From Macrostomum hystrix (lineage: Eukaryota; Platyhelminthes; Macrostomidae), in the NCBI GenBank assembly GCA_950097015.1, contig CATNEN010000024.1, positions 2,113,501-2,177,500 on the forward strand: a stretch of DNA of 64,000 nucleotides, given 5' to 3'. Position 1 is the stretch's first letter. Each line of letters opens with the position of its first letter. The notes under the pieces were generated by a model. The model worked only from the letters and a program-made list of their open reading frames with translations, made no database searches and was not told the DNA's origin. Shown here piece by piece: positions 35,576-47,627 of the stretch. The translations under genes and the position numbers were made by a program.

Positions 35576-37012
35576 GTTGTGCCGGGCGAGTCATGAGCTA
35601 CTGTAACTGGGTTAAGGCAGCAATTTCATGGAGTGATTGAGCCAACTCACTTGTACTGAATAATTGCTGCCCTTAAGTTGCTTCGCGCGTGCTAGACGTT
35701 TGATTAAGCCGTGCATTTCCATACCTATTATCGATTATTTTCTAGTCCACCCAGTCGATTCTTAACGACAAATAGTACAGTGAGAGAGAGAGAGACATTT
35801 GATCCGTCGACTAAAATTCGTCTAGATACACGCTTTGCTCCTGCATATCCTTCCAGTTGCAGCAGTAAATTGCTCAGTCAGCCTTGCTTTTTTTAATTTC
35901 ATTTAGGCTTGTGGGGTTGTGCAGATATGCGAAAAGACCTGTAATACAAAATATGAGAATCGCCGACGCGGCCGCGCCCGCAATATATTCTCTCGTGTAG
36001 GCGCATTTGATTCCAGAACCTCCATATCAAACGTTTGCTCGCATAATTCTCTGTTTCCGCCTGAATAGATCTCTATTTCAAATCGCATTACAAGACTCTA
36101 AGACCGCGGCCCTCTCGCAATGGTCCTGTTGCCTCGTGTCTGAGATTTTGGTCAGCCACTCACAAACAGCTTTACCTACTGCAACCCGTTCGGTTCTCTC
36201 AGTCTGTCTGGCCGATTGTGCGGCAGTGCAAGTTTTGTGCGACTGAGGGGCTGCTTAGACGGGGGTTGGGCTGTTGAATTGGGGGGGCTTAAAACAGCCG
36301 GGAAAGTTTGTGCAAACGCTTCGCTCGGCTCCAGTCACCCTCCACATGCAGTGTAGCCTCGCTCTCTCATTGGCTTTCTGCTCCATAGTTTGAGGCAGGG
36401 CACCCACCTCATTGCTGTAATGTCTGGAGGCTTTGTACCTCTGCATCGACTGCCATTCACTGAGGTATAAATCAGGTTTGAAGAAGATTTGTAGCACACG
36501 TAAGTATAGAGCCCAACGTCTTCTTGCAACTTAGAAACTACAAATAGCGCTAAAGGCGACAACTTCTGATAACAAACTTTCCTCATCTTAAACGTTGTTT
36601 TGTTCACCGCTATAAATACGAGTGTTCGCTGCTTGATTGCAATGGATGCAGCGAGCACACTGTGACAACTCAAAAAGAGGCACAGGCGAGGCCAAACCCA
36701 AATAGCCTAATTACGCAGCTTGCGCATTCAACCGATTCGCAATAGTCTACTGGCTCAACCGGCAAAAGTATCTTCAAAGCAACCCTGCACAGCTCGCAGT
36801 TGCATGACTCACTGTCTAGAGACTGCTACAAAATTAACCTGAGGCCAGACAGAACAAGACGAAAACAAGCCAGGAAAAATCGTCGAGAAACTGGTGCATA
36901 AAAATACACCCTTACGCGTTTTTACATTACGCTTCAGGATTTGCCCCAGACACAGACAAAAATGAAAATTTTGAAACGCTCGACAAAAATGCACCGAGAC
37001 ACAAGATTAAAT
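35576..37012. other. Spacer upstream of the BTB-like ORF
   Basis: No supported gene. It presumably includes the promoter and perhaps 5' exons of the next gene. Confidence 0.35.
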
Positions 37013-39092
37013 ACGCAAAGAGTGTGCCTACTGTGACTGTCACGCTCATTGTCACTTCCCCAACCTGGAGGCCATGCTGCATCTCTACTACCAGGACTTT
37101 CTTGGCGTTCATCTGACTGGATGCAAGAACGCCACCAGCGAGAGTCAGGAGCGGCTGGCCGCGCAGGAGCGCCTCGCCGCCCAGCGCGATACGAGCGCAG
37201 TCGATCAGCTCAACGAGGCTTTCTGCCGCTCTGAGCAGTGTCAGCACTGCCGTCTGGTTGGCGAGGTGCGTGACTTCTCTGACTGGCGCGCTAAGTCGTT
37301 GAAGGAGTTGGCGCTGCACAATTCCGTAATCAACTGCTGGTTTCCCATACTTGCGGCGCCAATCGACTGGAAGAGCGTCCGTTACGATACGTGCCTGTGT
37401 CCGTTCGCATTCGGCTACTCGGGCCTGCGGTGGCAGCCGGCGAATGTCGAGGCGACCTGCCTTCTGCTCGCTCAGTCGTTTGCTGTCGGTGTGGACGTTC
37501 ACCTGAGACTGTCGAACTCATCCTCACTGATTCCGTGTCATTCGTTCCTGCTGCACAATTTCATTCGACTGTACAAACAGCGCCCCTGGCCGCAGGACAG
37601 TAAAAGCCAGTTGATCAAAGAAGGCGGAAAGCTAGTCCTGCAGCTCAACTATAAGTTCTACTCGTTAGAGATTATTCAATTTGTGCTTTACGCAGCCTAT
37701 GGATACGTGATCAACCTCAGCCAGCAGGACCTAACAAGCCAGACTTTCGCACTGCTGAAATCGGTTGTGCAGCACTTCACTGGCGAACCCAGCTCAATCT
37801 TTAGGCACTTAGTTGACATTCCTGGCCTGCTCACCAACCTCATTGTGCTGCTGGACCGATTGGTACGTCGGATAACCGTCTCAGACTTGACTCTCTGCCA
37901 GTTTATACCAGACATGGTGAGTCTCTTCCGCGTGAACCGCCTATTTGATGAGCTCAGACAGAAGCTGCTTGGCAGACTCTATGCTGAGGCGAAAGCCTGT
38001 CTAGAGGACAGGGTCACAGACATCTCCAGGCTGCGGAGACTGCACCGACCTGATTACTGCCACGAAGGTGACTGCATTTATCTTGATCTGGCTGTGAATC
38101 TGTTTAAAAAACTGGTGCTGCGAACCCAGCCTGTTGCTGAAGCCGGCCCAACTACTCTAGAAGCAAGTCTGCAGGCCTACCTGTCTGATTTAGTTGATTT
38201 GAATGATAAAAATCGTTCAGAAGCCATGCTAAAGGCATCCCAAGATTTGCGATGCGTCTCCGGCATTCTCTGTCTGCTTGGCTCGCCCTGTTCGGAGAGC
38301 GTCGGCAGCTTCCAGAGTCTGCTGATTCACGTGTATGACACACTGATGCTGCTAGTCTGCGATCAAATCGTGCTAAACTTCAGCGAAGTTCTGTGGATTC
38401 ACAACACCAGATTTTCCAAACGCGTCGCTTTTCAATCTCAGCTAAGTCTCATAAAGCAGCCCAGCATGCCCGCAAATACATTTTGGAATCCGGTGGCCAC
38501 AGCGAGCAAGGAGAGAGGTCGCGAACTTGTGCTCGTGCACTTCCGATTCGCCGTATCCTCAGCACAGGCCATCATTCGTCTGTCAGAGAGATTGAAGACG
38601 GGCTCGCACAACTCAGCTGATGTAGACCTTGACCTGCTGCAAGGCTTCTACAAGGAACTGAGCAGTTCCGAGCTGGCTGACATAGTGAGGTATCCGAATC
38701 TGAATCGCAGAGTTGAACAGCTACAGGAGGCGGTTGCCAAGGTTAGCGCGCGTGACATGCGAAGCATCGCCTACGCGTCGTACTCAACCGTTCGCATGCC
38801 TCGTATGCGCCTAGTGGCGCAGACAATGGCCCTGTTGTGCGAAACTGCCTCGCAGCAGGATACTGAAAAGCTGCTCGCCTCTGAAGTCAGCCAGGCCTCT
38901 GAAGGTCGCCAGCTCCTTTGCTCCGAGGAAGCGCTGAAGCGCCTAGTACGGGAGCTGAAACCGGTGCAGCTCTACGCAAGGCTGCAGAACAACGCCGAAC
39001 TCTGGAATCGTCTCGAATCCAACGACGCATCGTCAAACTGTAGTTTCAACGACTGCACCCAAGAGCAAAATCATCATCATCATCATCATAAT

Positions 39093-39141
<49 letters not shown>

Positions 39142-39623
39142 CCAACGTTCACCACAAGCAGGCCTGCCCGGACCACGGCTCTTACCATCAGGCGTGCCTC
39201 CTGTGGGCCTGGTTCCGCTCTGTGGTGTCTGCTGTCGCTGTCCTACGTCAAACGAGCCGCATTTTCGCCTCGCCGGACGCATTTCGCAGCTGCATCGAGC
39301 ACTTCATTGTTGCCAATGCGGACTTCTTCGCTGCGCATGCCGCCGACTTGCTAGATAGCGGTGAAATGGAGCCAGCACATCACGACCTGCTGGCCGACCT
39401 GCTTGTTAAAATTCGACAACGTCGACGGAGAGTTCCTGCTCTCTCACGTCTGCCGCCACGGCCAGAACCGGAAACTTACAGTTTTGAAGATTCAAATCAC
39501 GAAAATACCACATCAATAGCAGCGCCTATCACAGCGACGGGTTTGTCATTCGAATTGAAGCTGGTGCCGAGTTTGTGCTTTCACTTTCTACCACAGGATG
39601 TTCGATTGGCATGCACACAGTAG
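37013..39623 (+). CDS. Large protein with a BTB/POZ-like segment
   Basis: An uninterrupted 2.6-kb frame with strong coding character. The first ATG is at 37074 (849 residues to the stop). The frame is open back to about 37010 and encodes a Cys/His cluster (ECAYCDCHAHCH) directly upstream, so the true start probably lies in an earlier exon. From the ATG, residues 139-240 (VDVHLRLSNSS, IPCHSFLLHNF, FYSLEIIQFVLYAAYGYV) resemble a BTB/POZ fold, a protein-protein interaction module often linking to CUL3. The rest is mainly predicted helix. A His run followed by about 17 Gln lies at 39069-39140. The absence of introns is unusual next to its multi-exon neighbours and could mean a retrocopy or a large last exon. 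Family not identified. Confidence 0.6.
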
Positions 39624-40730
39624 GCTGATTTGCTAATTTAATTCCGTACTTCGTCTTCGCAATAAATTATTTAAAATTTATTCGCTTTGGTTCATGTGGT
39701 CATCTAAATGCACTAACTCTTAGCAAAAGCTCTAGCATGCACTTCTTTGATTACCGTATTGTGAAGAATGTTGCGTAGCTTGTTTCTGTCGGATTTTCAG
39801 TCGAATCAGAAATCGAATTTTACATTTTCAGTTTATTTTCATAGTAACTCTTTGATAATTGATGCTTCAATAATACTTCAGGAAATGTCATATTTACTTA
39901 GCGACTCCATAGCAGTTGTGTGATGAAACTGACCTGCTTTGCAAGATAGCTCGTAGACTTAATTTTGTTCATTATATGATGCATTGTACAATTCTTGTTT
40001 AGATTCATAATCGGTCTATCGCTCTGTTTCCATTCGAATATATTTTCATTGAAAACATTTCTCTATCAAGAAGCATTCAACACACCTGGTTATTTTTGTA
40101 CTAATCTACGCTCGCGAAGGAAGCAAGTGAGAATTCAGATCGATCGAATCGTATTGCGGAGAAAGAAAAAATGCAGCTTAATTGGCTATTTAAGTACTTA
40201 ATTTTTTGTTATACTGCATTATTTTATTTTGCAGAATAAACCGGAGAGTTGAGTCAGTTCCAGTTGATAAAAAAGCGCAAAATACAAAAAATCTGAAATG
40301 TTTTTTTTTTGCAACTCAATGGCCACCGAGCTTCAAGCACGACAGAATATTTGCTCATAATGAGCCTCTTATAGCATAACCTATAATAGCTGCTCTTGTT
40401 TAAGGTTTCATGAATTTTGAACTCGCACAGCCGAAGCTATAATATATTTGTGATGACTAATTAGCTCTTTGCTTTTGGTTGAGCAAACATAATACATAAG
40501 TCAGCTCTCGTTATGTTTATTATTAACACTGTGCTACAAGCCCATTGTATGCTGGGAGAGCAAAGGTCGCGTGGAGCCGGAGGTGTACATCTCCGCAGAC
40601 AGACAATGTACATTATCTTCTCTTCTTAACCATCAATGCATCACTAACACTATACGGCGAGTGGCCAGCCAACCCGCTCTGTTATGAGCGTAAATGCACA
40701 AGGAAATTAAATATAACATATAACAAAAAC
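39624..40730. other. AT-rich 3' flank
   Basis: AATAAA at about 39661 could serve as a polyadenylation signal for the preceding gene. Nothing else is recognised. Confidence 0.4.
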
Positions 40731-41056
40731 ACCGTTTAATTCATCATAGTCTATGGTGAAAACTCCGAGGCTGCATTTAATGGTCCCGAACAACAGGGTG
40801 TGAATTAAACGGCGTTTATTATTTACTTAATGACCAGGCCAAAGGGCCTAAATAATTTCATTGTCATCGTCTATGGCAAAACCGGCCCCAATCTGGATAT
40901 TAAGTAAACAATAAACGCCGTTTAATTCACATTCTGTGGTTAGAATGTCCGATGCTGCGTTTAATGGTTTCGAGGCGAGCGTAGCGAGCCGAGGACCATT
41001 GATTGCAGCCGAGGATATTCTAACCATAGACTATGATGAATTAAACGGCGTTTATC
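40731..41056. mobile_element. Tandem foldback (inverted-repeat) elements
   Basis: Four alternating arms: CGTTTAATTCA at 40733 and about 40917, and TGAATTAAACG at about 40801 and 41037. The central pair has about 31-base arms including AAACGGCGTTTATTATTTAC. The segments between arms 1-2 and 3-4 resemble each other (GCTGCATTTAATGGT / GCTGCGTTTAATGGT), so this looks like two copies of one hairpin element. No coding capacity. Confidence 0.6.
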
Positions 41057-41137
41057 ATATATGAAATTCGATTGCTTATTTTTCGGGGCATCCCATTTGA
41101 TTGACAGACATATAGGTTTAGACCATTTGATTTCGAC

Positions 41138-41422
41138 CATAGACAAAAAGAATAAATTTCTCACGAAGATACAGTCACGAAGCAGCCAGTCAGTCTCAGT
41201 GGTGGCAAAACGTAAAAGCCGAATTCAAAGTTCACTTCAATGTTCCATATAATGCTCCTTATTTCGAGGAGATTATATGATATAATATCCTTAGTTTCTG
41301 TCATATAATCTTACCAAAAATTACCATAGACAACACATTCCCGGCTCAGAATAGTACATTTTTAACGATTAAATAAGCAATCGTATTTTATATGTTATAA
41401 CACCCCCAGATTTTTGTCTATG
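41138..41422. mobile_element. MITE-like segment with CCATAGACAAAA-type ends
   Basis: CCATAGACAAAAA at the left and TTTTTGTCTATG at the right, with another internal CCATAGACAA at about 41326. Non-coding and AT-rich. Boundaries are uncertain. Confidence 0.35.
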
Positions 41423-42479
41423 TCCTAAGCGCGTCCTCGGACGTTGTTTCTTGGCCTCGGCCTAACATAACTTTCAAGCTGATGTTAACCTATTTGGTTT
41501 CACAATTTTTCGTTTTTTTCATATTTAACTACAGATGCAAGTTCATTTCAAAGTCTCTTAAGTTCTTTTAAATCTAAGTTTTCTTTGATAATTTAGCCTA
41601 ACCACGCCTGTACTACTGTACTAATAGTAGGCAAGAGCGCAAAATCAGAGCCTATCCCCTTTACAGGCTAGATTATCATGACTCTCGCACTGAGGTACCT
41701 GAGCTCGAATCCTCGCTCGAGGCCACATGTATCTGGGGTGCAGCTGCGGAGACAGGCTTCGACACTTGTCATGCAGCGAAATTTGCGAGCCTAACATCCA
41801 TGGCAGATGTACACACCCTGTGTGAGTGTGTGCATGTGTAAAATGTGCGTGTGTGTTCAAATGTCAGCAGAGTTATAACTTGCAAGTGCGCTGGCAGCTT
41901 ATTTTGGCCTAACATGTAAGGTTAGCTTCAAGCTATTTCAGGATCCTATATGTGTGTGTAAAACAAGTAAATGCGATGCGGAGTCCCCAGCTTCACGTGC
42001 AAAAGCAAAGCTCTGCATTATGGCTAATTAGCTAGATTTTGTCACGTGGCAAATGTGCTAACGTGAGTCGCAGTGCAGGTTTGAGCCCATTAGTCAAAGC
42101 AAGAAGCAAAGTGCAAATAATCAAAAATGAGCTAAACAGAGCGCGTCTGCTTCAGAATTTACGCGGGCATCTGTTTCTGTTCTTGCATCGATTTGCGTAT
42201 GCACAGTGCCAGTCACGCGCCGGTCTTGTGTTTTTTGTGAAATATTTTAATGAACTTTTCTTTGCGCGTGAAGAATCCTTAGAAGGTTGGGCTGGGGTCG
42301 TCAAGTGCGTTTCTGATGTGTGGAAATTACCATAAGTAATTCTGGATGGAAGTAATGGTATGTCTGGATCAAAATAGCTGCTTGGATTTCAATAGATTTG
42401 ACAATTCTTTGACATAGTTATGATTTTCAAAAAGTCCTAAAGACCCAGATAGTCTTTCGAAGGAGCTTCGAAACGCGAC
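41423..42479. other. Spacer without a recognised gene
   Basis: A GCTCGAATCC word near 41704 could be a tRNA-like remnant. Short CA/TG-rich stretch near 41820-41860. Confidence 0.35.
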
Positions 42480-43350
42480 CATTGGACCTACCTGATTGTC
42501 GTACCATTGACTTACGAAGGAAATCGACTCGGTCGCAAGGGGTGTGCTCTGATGCCGCCATGGCGTTGTACAGTGCTACGAGAGCAGCTTTGACGACGCT
42601 GGATGGCCCATCAGACTCCATTCAGAAATCCTCGGAATGCTCCAGGGGGCACTCTACGAGCCTGGTTGGCGTTGCAGCGAGCGTCGGCCAAGTTGTCAAC
42701 ACGCCGTGCTCAGCGTGCCGGGCGACATCGAAGCTGCAATTTTCTGCCGAGGCGCTGACAGGCAGACAATGGAGCTTCGGCGCTGTCTGCAGTTCCTTTG
42801 CCTCGGCGGTTCGGCACCAGACCTCCGCGAAGATCTGCGGCGTCGCAGTGGGCTCGCTTGGTCTGCCGCTGTTCCACGCGGTAGTCGAGACTGTCCTGCT
42901 GTACAACTCCGAGACCTGGAGGCCGACGGACTCATCCGAACAACTGGTCAACGCGGCGCACGTTGGCCGACTGCACAAGTATGCATCGCTGCGCCGGCCT
43001 GACCCGTCCAAGTGAACTGCTGCGTCGTCGGCGTCTCCAGCTGGCAGGCCACATCATCCGAGGTCCTACTGTCCGCTCCCGCTGCGGGAGGATCTCTCTC
43101 TTATTCGGCCGTCTATTGAGTTGGCGTCTTAGCCGAAGAGAGACAGGCGGGCCCGTCGCCTCATGGGCACTCGAAGAGCAGATTTTAAAGGGTGTCTATG
43201 GCCCCCAGTCGGCGCAGCTGCAATCGGCCTGGAGGCTGCAAGGCGGAGGCCGAAGCGGTGGCACTTTGCGGCTCACACCATCTCTCTCTGTTGACTGCCA
43301 CGGTCTCCTCCCTGCTACGGAGCCCCTGGTTCCTGGTTAGCGGACAAACC
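42480..43350 (+). pseudogene. Decayed non-LTR retrotransposon reverse transcriptase fragment
   Basis: Frame-broken remnants of the C-terminal part of a non-LTR (LINE-type) reverse transcriptase. Recognisable pieces are LFHAVVETVLLYNSETW near 42870-42920 and ELLRRRRLQLAGHIIR near 43015-43062, the usual sequence after the RT thumb. They lie in different frames, so the copy cannot make a functional protein. A tRNA-like A-box word (TAGCTCAGCGGG) follows at about 43438. Confidence 0.65.
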
Positions 43351-44050
43351 CAAACCGATCCCAAAACCCGTCTATCGATAGGCATCATAGATGAGACTCT
43401 CTCCATAGCGAGTTCGTTCCGTGTAGCGGAATAGCTCAATAGCTCAGCGGGCTCGCTAAAGTGCAAGTCATTGGTAAGTCACCTCTCAGGAAGTTACTCA
43501 ATCTGTAGTTCAGAATCTTCTGTGTTTCTCAACTCGCTTCGAGGTCGCGAAAAACACGATCGGTGTCCTTACGTGAACTTGCAAATAAGGACGCTTTTTT
43601 CTCTCACTTGAGCTCACATTCTCACATGCTCGGCAGACTATTCTCTTTACTTTCACTTCAATTGGAGAAGTTCACGCAAGGTCACAGCTGGGTGGCTTTT
43701 ATCCTACATTACATTCTCTCACTGAGAGAGAAACTAGATACATTAGTACTTTCCCATGAGTAGCATCTACTCGATTACAATTTAAGCACAACATTTGGAA
43801 GCCGCCAAATTAATTACTTTTTCTCAGTAGATGCGGTGGTAAATATAAATGACACCTAGCTCAAGTTGAGCAAGATGCGCTTCCAGCACAGCTGTTTTAT
43901 TATCAACCAGTCTGTCCGTGGACTAGGGAGGCTGGCTCAGACACCCGAATTTCTACCGCAGCTGATGCCGGTAACTATCTTACAGCTGGGTAGACTCACG
44001 AAGGAAATCAGTGTCTCGCTTAATGACACAAACTGCTTGTTCTTTTTTAT
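43351..44050. other. Spacer between retroelement fragments
   Basis: No gene or defined repeat identified. Confidence 0.35.
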
Positions 44051-44784
44051 TCTTCCGGGCGAGTGTTGGCGCATAGCAGGCCCATAGCACCGGGCGTCTA
44101 AGGTTTGTGCGGAGTCAGGGTCAGGCAGGCAGTCAGCACGGGGGGGTTTCACAAACTCGAAATTTCACAACGTCGAAAGCACCTTTCTTCATAAGCTCGA
44201 AATTTCATAAGCTCGAAACTTCACGTCAAAAACTAAAATAGCTCGTACCTTCACTAGGTCGAAACTTCATAAGTTCGAAATTTCACAACGTCGAAAGCTT
44301 TAGCAAGAGACTTTATAAGCTCGAAATTTCAAAAGCTCGAAACTTCATAAGCTTTTAGTTTTTAGTTTTCGACGTTGTGAAGTTTCGAGCTTATGAAATT
44401 TCGAGCTTATAAAGTCTCTTGCTAAAGCTTTCGACGTTATGAAATTTCGAGCTTACGAATTTTCGACCTTATGAAAAAAATGGCCTTTCGGTGTTGTGAA
44501 ATTTCGAGCTTGTGATAGCACCCCGTCAGCACATGGGCCGCGGACTCTTCGCCCTCGCCACAGAGACGGCGGTTGTTGGCGTACAGATGAGCCGCTGCGA
44601 GAGATCTTTTACGTCTTGATGTCTTGCGCCATCGACAATCCTCTCTTAGATATGTTGTCGGCTGCCTCATTGCCGGGCATCCCCGCGTGGCCCGGGGTCG
44701 AACACCCGACCTCTCGGTCATAATTCCCGGCTTGTTATTAAGTAAGTCTGTTAAAATGTTTTGTCTCGTATTACGCTCGTACAA
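44051..44784 (-). pseudogene. Non-LTR retrotransposon fragment split by a DNA element
   Basis: On the minus strand 44784-44525 encodes an element-like C-terminal zinc motif (LYANNRRLCGEGEESAAHVL). The sequence is interrupted at 44524 and resumes at 44139 on the other side of the inverted-repeat element. Frames are broken by stops, so it is a relic. Confidence 0.5.
44140..44524. mobile_element. 385-bp inverted-repeat DNA element with 8-bp target duplication
   Basis: The ends are inverted: the left begins GGGGGGGTTTCACAAACTCG and the right ends CGAGCTTGTGATAGCACCCC. GTCAGCAC is present on both sides (44132-44139 and 44525-44532). Internally it is built from repeats of TTCATAAGCTCGAAA type and folds on itself, with about 40-base arms at 44293-44332 and 44395-44434. 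It has no coding capacity. An 8-bp duplication suits hAT- or P-type non-autonomous elements. Confidence 0.78.
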
Positions 44785-47015
44785 TAGCCACGAAGTAAAA
44801 TCGTTTAGCTGGTGTTATCAGCCAAGCCAGAGTTGATCTGCTTCCAAAAGACATGTGGGCTAGTTCGAGCGTACTTAGCGCCACGAAGGTCAGCCAGCTT
44901 AAGAAGGTCAATTAATACATAAATAAGTTGTAAAGTGAAGCATCGGCCAACTTAGCGGAGTGGAGCCAACAAGTGGCAGCATTTGGAATTCTCAAAAGCA
45001 AGCCCTCTCCTCACTAACTCTAATCCTGTGTTGTTGTCGCGAGGGTCATAAATATTGTTGGCACACGTAGCGCGTGCATGGGATTACAAATTCGGCCAGG
45101 AAATTCCCCAGGTTCCCAGGGGCCGCCAGATATGTGTCCATGCTTAAGAAGTACAAATGTCCAGGACAGTATGTGGATTACTTAAATTGGCCCTGATTCT
45201 TGTCAATGCTGCTTAATTTTTTTCGCCAAACAGTTGATTGTCCATTTTTTCAAAGCGTCCGTACAACAAAATTTTAAGTCGATGCCTTACAAATACACAG
45301 AAAAAGCTCGCAGCGGTTCTCCGTTGGCAATTTGATTAGAATAGTTAAAGTGCCATTAGTGTGCAAAAACTGTTTCCAAACAAAGGTAGTCCAATTGATT
45401 TCAATATTGACTAAACGCTCAAAATTCAGCGATCAATAGCTGCACTTTATCGAAGTGGAACTTTGTAATAACCACACTAAACACTGAATTATAGATCTTT
45501 TTATTGATTTACCCCTGCAATTATCTGGTTCAGTTTTTACGCTGCACACTTTCAACTGAAAGGAAAATGGTTACGATCGTATAGATATGTGAACAAGAAC
45601 TAATTTGATACTTTTAGTCAGTCAGAACTAGTTTATTTCGGAACTACAGTGGCAAGGCAGCCCCCACTGTGCCAACTGCGCAAACTGGTGTACAGCTTCC
45701 GAATGAACACTTTGCCAACCTTTCCGGTGCGGGCGCCAGCTCTGCAGTTTCTCTTGATTTCGTTTCTTCGTACTATGGGCACGTTTTTTTAATACCCTGT
45801 CTCTCTCGTCTTCTCTAATTTCGCTTTCAGTTTCTCTGTTATTCTCCATATTTTCTCGTCTGTCGCTTATTTGTAACGGTCTTTCTGTTAAGAACCCCAG
45901 CGACAGCTTGCGTTGCTGCAATTTTTGCACTTTCTAACTTGAATGCTGCAAGCAGCAAATTGACCCTCACAGGACAATACACTATTTTTAGACGCCAAGC
46001 TTATGCTCAAAATTTTCAAGTAGCTCCAGCAACCAAATCGTGCTCAAACAGTGGAGCACCCTTTCAGGCAGTTCTGAGCTAGGTTCTAAAAATATCCTTT
46101 CAATAGATAGGCCCTTCATTTTCTAAGCGCATTCTCACGGCAGGCAACCAGTATTCAGGCTGTTCAATTTATTGAATCACTTCATTCAAACCGGTCCTGA
46201 GCTGGGGGCTGCCTGTCACCTAGCCTCATCAGATGCCTTTTCTGCACCGCGAGGAGACATCAAAGAGAGAGCGGGGTTGGAAAAGTGCTGGTAAGTGCGC
46301 TAAAACTGAAGTGCGCCATATAGGATTGATAACACTCCTCACTGAAGCTCTCTAATCTAAATCTGTTCATTCGTCTGCCTCTCTGCCGCCAATCCCCCCT
46401 CGCACTTTCATAAATGACGGGCGCAACAACTTCAAGTACTCTTGATTCTCTTTCTAGCTGCAGCGACTCTCCACCTTTCAGCCCTCTCTCCTCTGTCCGC
46501 AGACCCTCTACTCCTTATCAGAGGCACGCGGGAATTGTGCAAGCGGGTAAGAGAAAAACCAGGGACAGAGAGAAATAGGAAAGGCCTGAATGGACAGAGC
46601 AGGAAACCCTCACCTGTCATTTCCCGACCCAACATCCAGGGCGGCCTCCTCCCAGCCCAGCCCAACCTCACACGCTTGAAGTACAAAAGTCTCCCCCCTA
46701 GTGACGGCCCGGACCGCCAATTGAAAGAATTTAAGGAAAGACAGAAGCAGGACTGAAAAAGAAAAGAAGAAGTCTGGCAGCGCCCCATCTTTCTAGCCAT
46801 TCCAAGTTCGCGTGTGCCTAGTCTGAAAGCCCCTTCCTCCGCTACTTTCCCGACTCTGCCTCGAAGCCTGAGCCCTCTGCCCTCGTTTTGAAGCACTAAA
46901 GCAGAACGAAGCGAAAGACGAAAGCAGCAGACAGGCTGTTCCAGGTTCTTTTCTCTCTGTCCTTCAGCTGTCTTTACTGGCCAAGCCTCGTCTGAGGGGA
47001 AGCCGTCTCGCCGCA
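44785..47015. other. Long intergenic stretch
   Basis: No supported gene. Pyrimidine-rich runs occur near 46440-46510, upstream of the 47016 ORF, and may be its 5' UTR or promoter. Confidence 0.35.
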
Positions 47016-47627
47016 ATGATGGAATTCACAAGCTGCGATGAGGAGGCTCCGGTCGGGGCTTCTGACATCGGCCTGACTAGGAGCCACCAGGTCGCTGCGC
47101 TGCAACAGGCCGAGTCGGCACAGTCCCTAGCTGCCAGCAGCAGCTGCAGCTGCAGCACCAGCGCCAGCACAAGCACCTGCGCTGATTTCAGCAGCGGCGG
47201 AGAGTGCAGCGCCTTCGAGGAGTCGACGGTGACCTCTGCTGCCAGACTGTCTCTGGCCCTTGACATCAGCGGCCAAGGTCTGCGTGGGCAGGTGTGCAGC
47301 CGTGGCAAGGCCTGCAGCGCGCTCAGCCTTACACTGCAGAACCAGCAGCCTCAGCAGCTGCAACAGCAGGCGGCCCTGCAGCAGCAGCAGCAGCAACAGC
47401 ACCAACAGAAGCAGCAACAGCAGTTGAAGCTCTATCCGGAGCTCAGCAGGCAGGGTCCGCGCCCTCGGCAGCAGCAGCAAGCGCGCAAGCGAAGCAACGC
47501 AATATCGGCCAAGTCTATGTCGTCCTACCTTGAGCATTACAAAGAGACCAAGACTGTCTATTTCGATGGTGTGCTCACTGGCGAAATACCTGTGCGGCGG
47601 TCACCAATGGTGCCCAGGTTTAAGTGA
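47016..47627 (+). CDS. Unrecognised Ser- and Gln-rich protein, 203 residues
   Basis: Single open frame with GC-rich, biased codons, starting at a tandem ATG ATG and ending at TGA 47625. The N-terminal half is Ser/Ala/Cys-rich, and the middle carries Gln runs (residues about 108-155) encoded by CAG/CAA. The last 45 residues look ordered and least repetitive: KRSNAISAKSMSSYLEHYKE, TVYFDGVLTGEIPVRR and a terminal PMVPRFK. This tail is the part most likely to be conserved. I do not recognise it. It may be a whole single-exon gene or the first exon of a longer one, although the frame closes with a stop. Confidence 0.5.
   Translation: MMEFTSCDEEAPVGASDIGLTRSHQVAALQQAESAQSLAASSSCSCSTSASTSTCADFSSGGECSAFEESTVTSAARLSLALDISGQGLRGQVCSRGKACSALSLTLQNQQPQQLQQQAALQQQQQQQHQQKQQQQLKLYPELSRQGPRPRQQQQARKRSNAISAKSMSSYLEHYKETKTVYFDGVLTGEIPVRRSPMVPRFK

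Noticed and set aside
34195-35594. Two minus-strand open frames of about 450 residues
   Set aside because: Both come from the 30-bp array, whose unit length is a multiple of three, and they lack any conserved motif.
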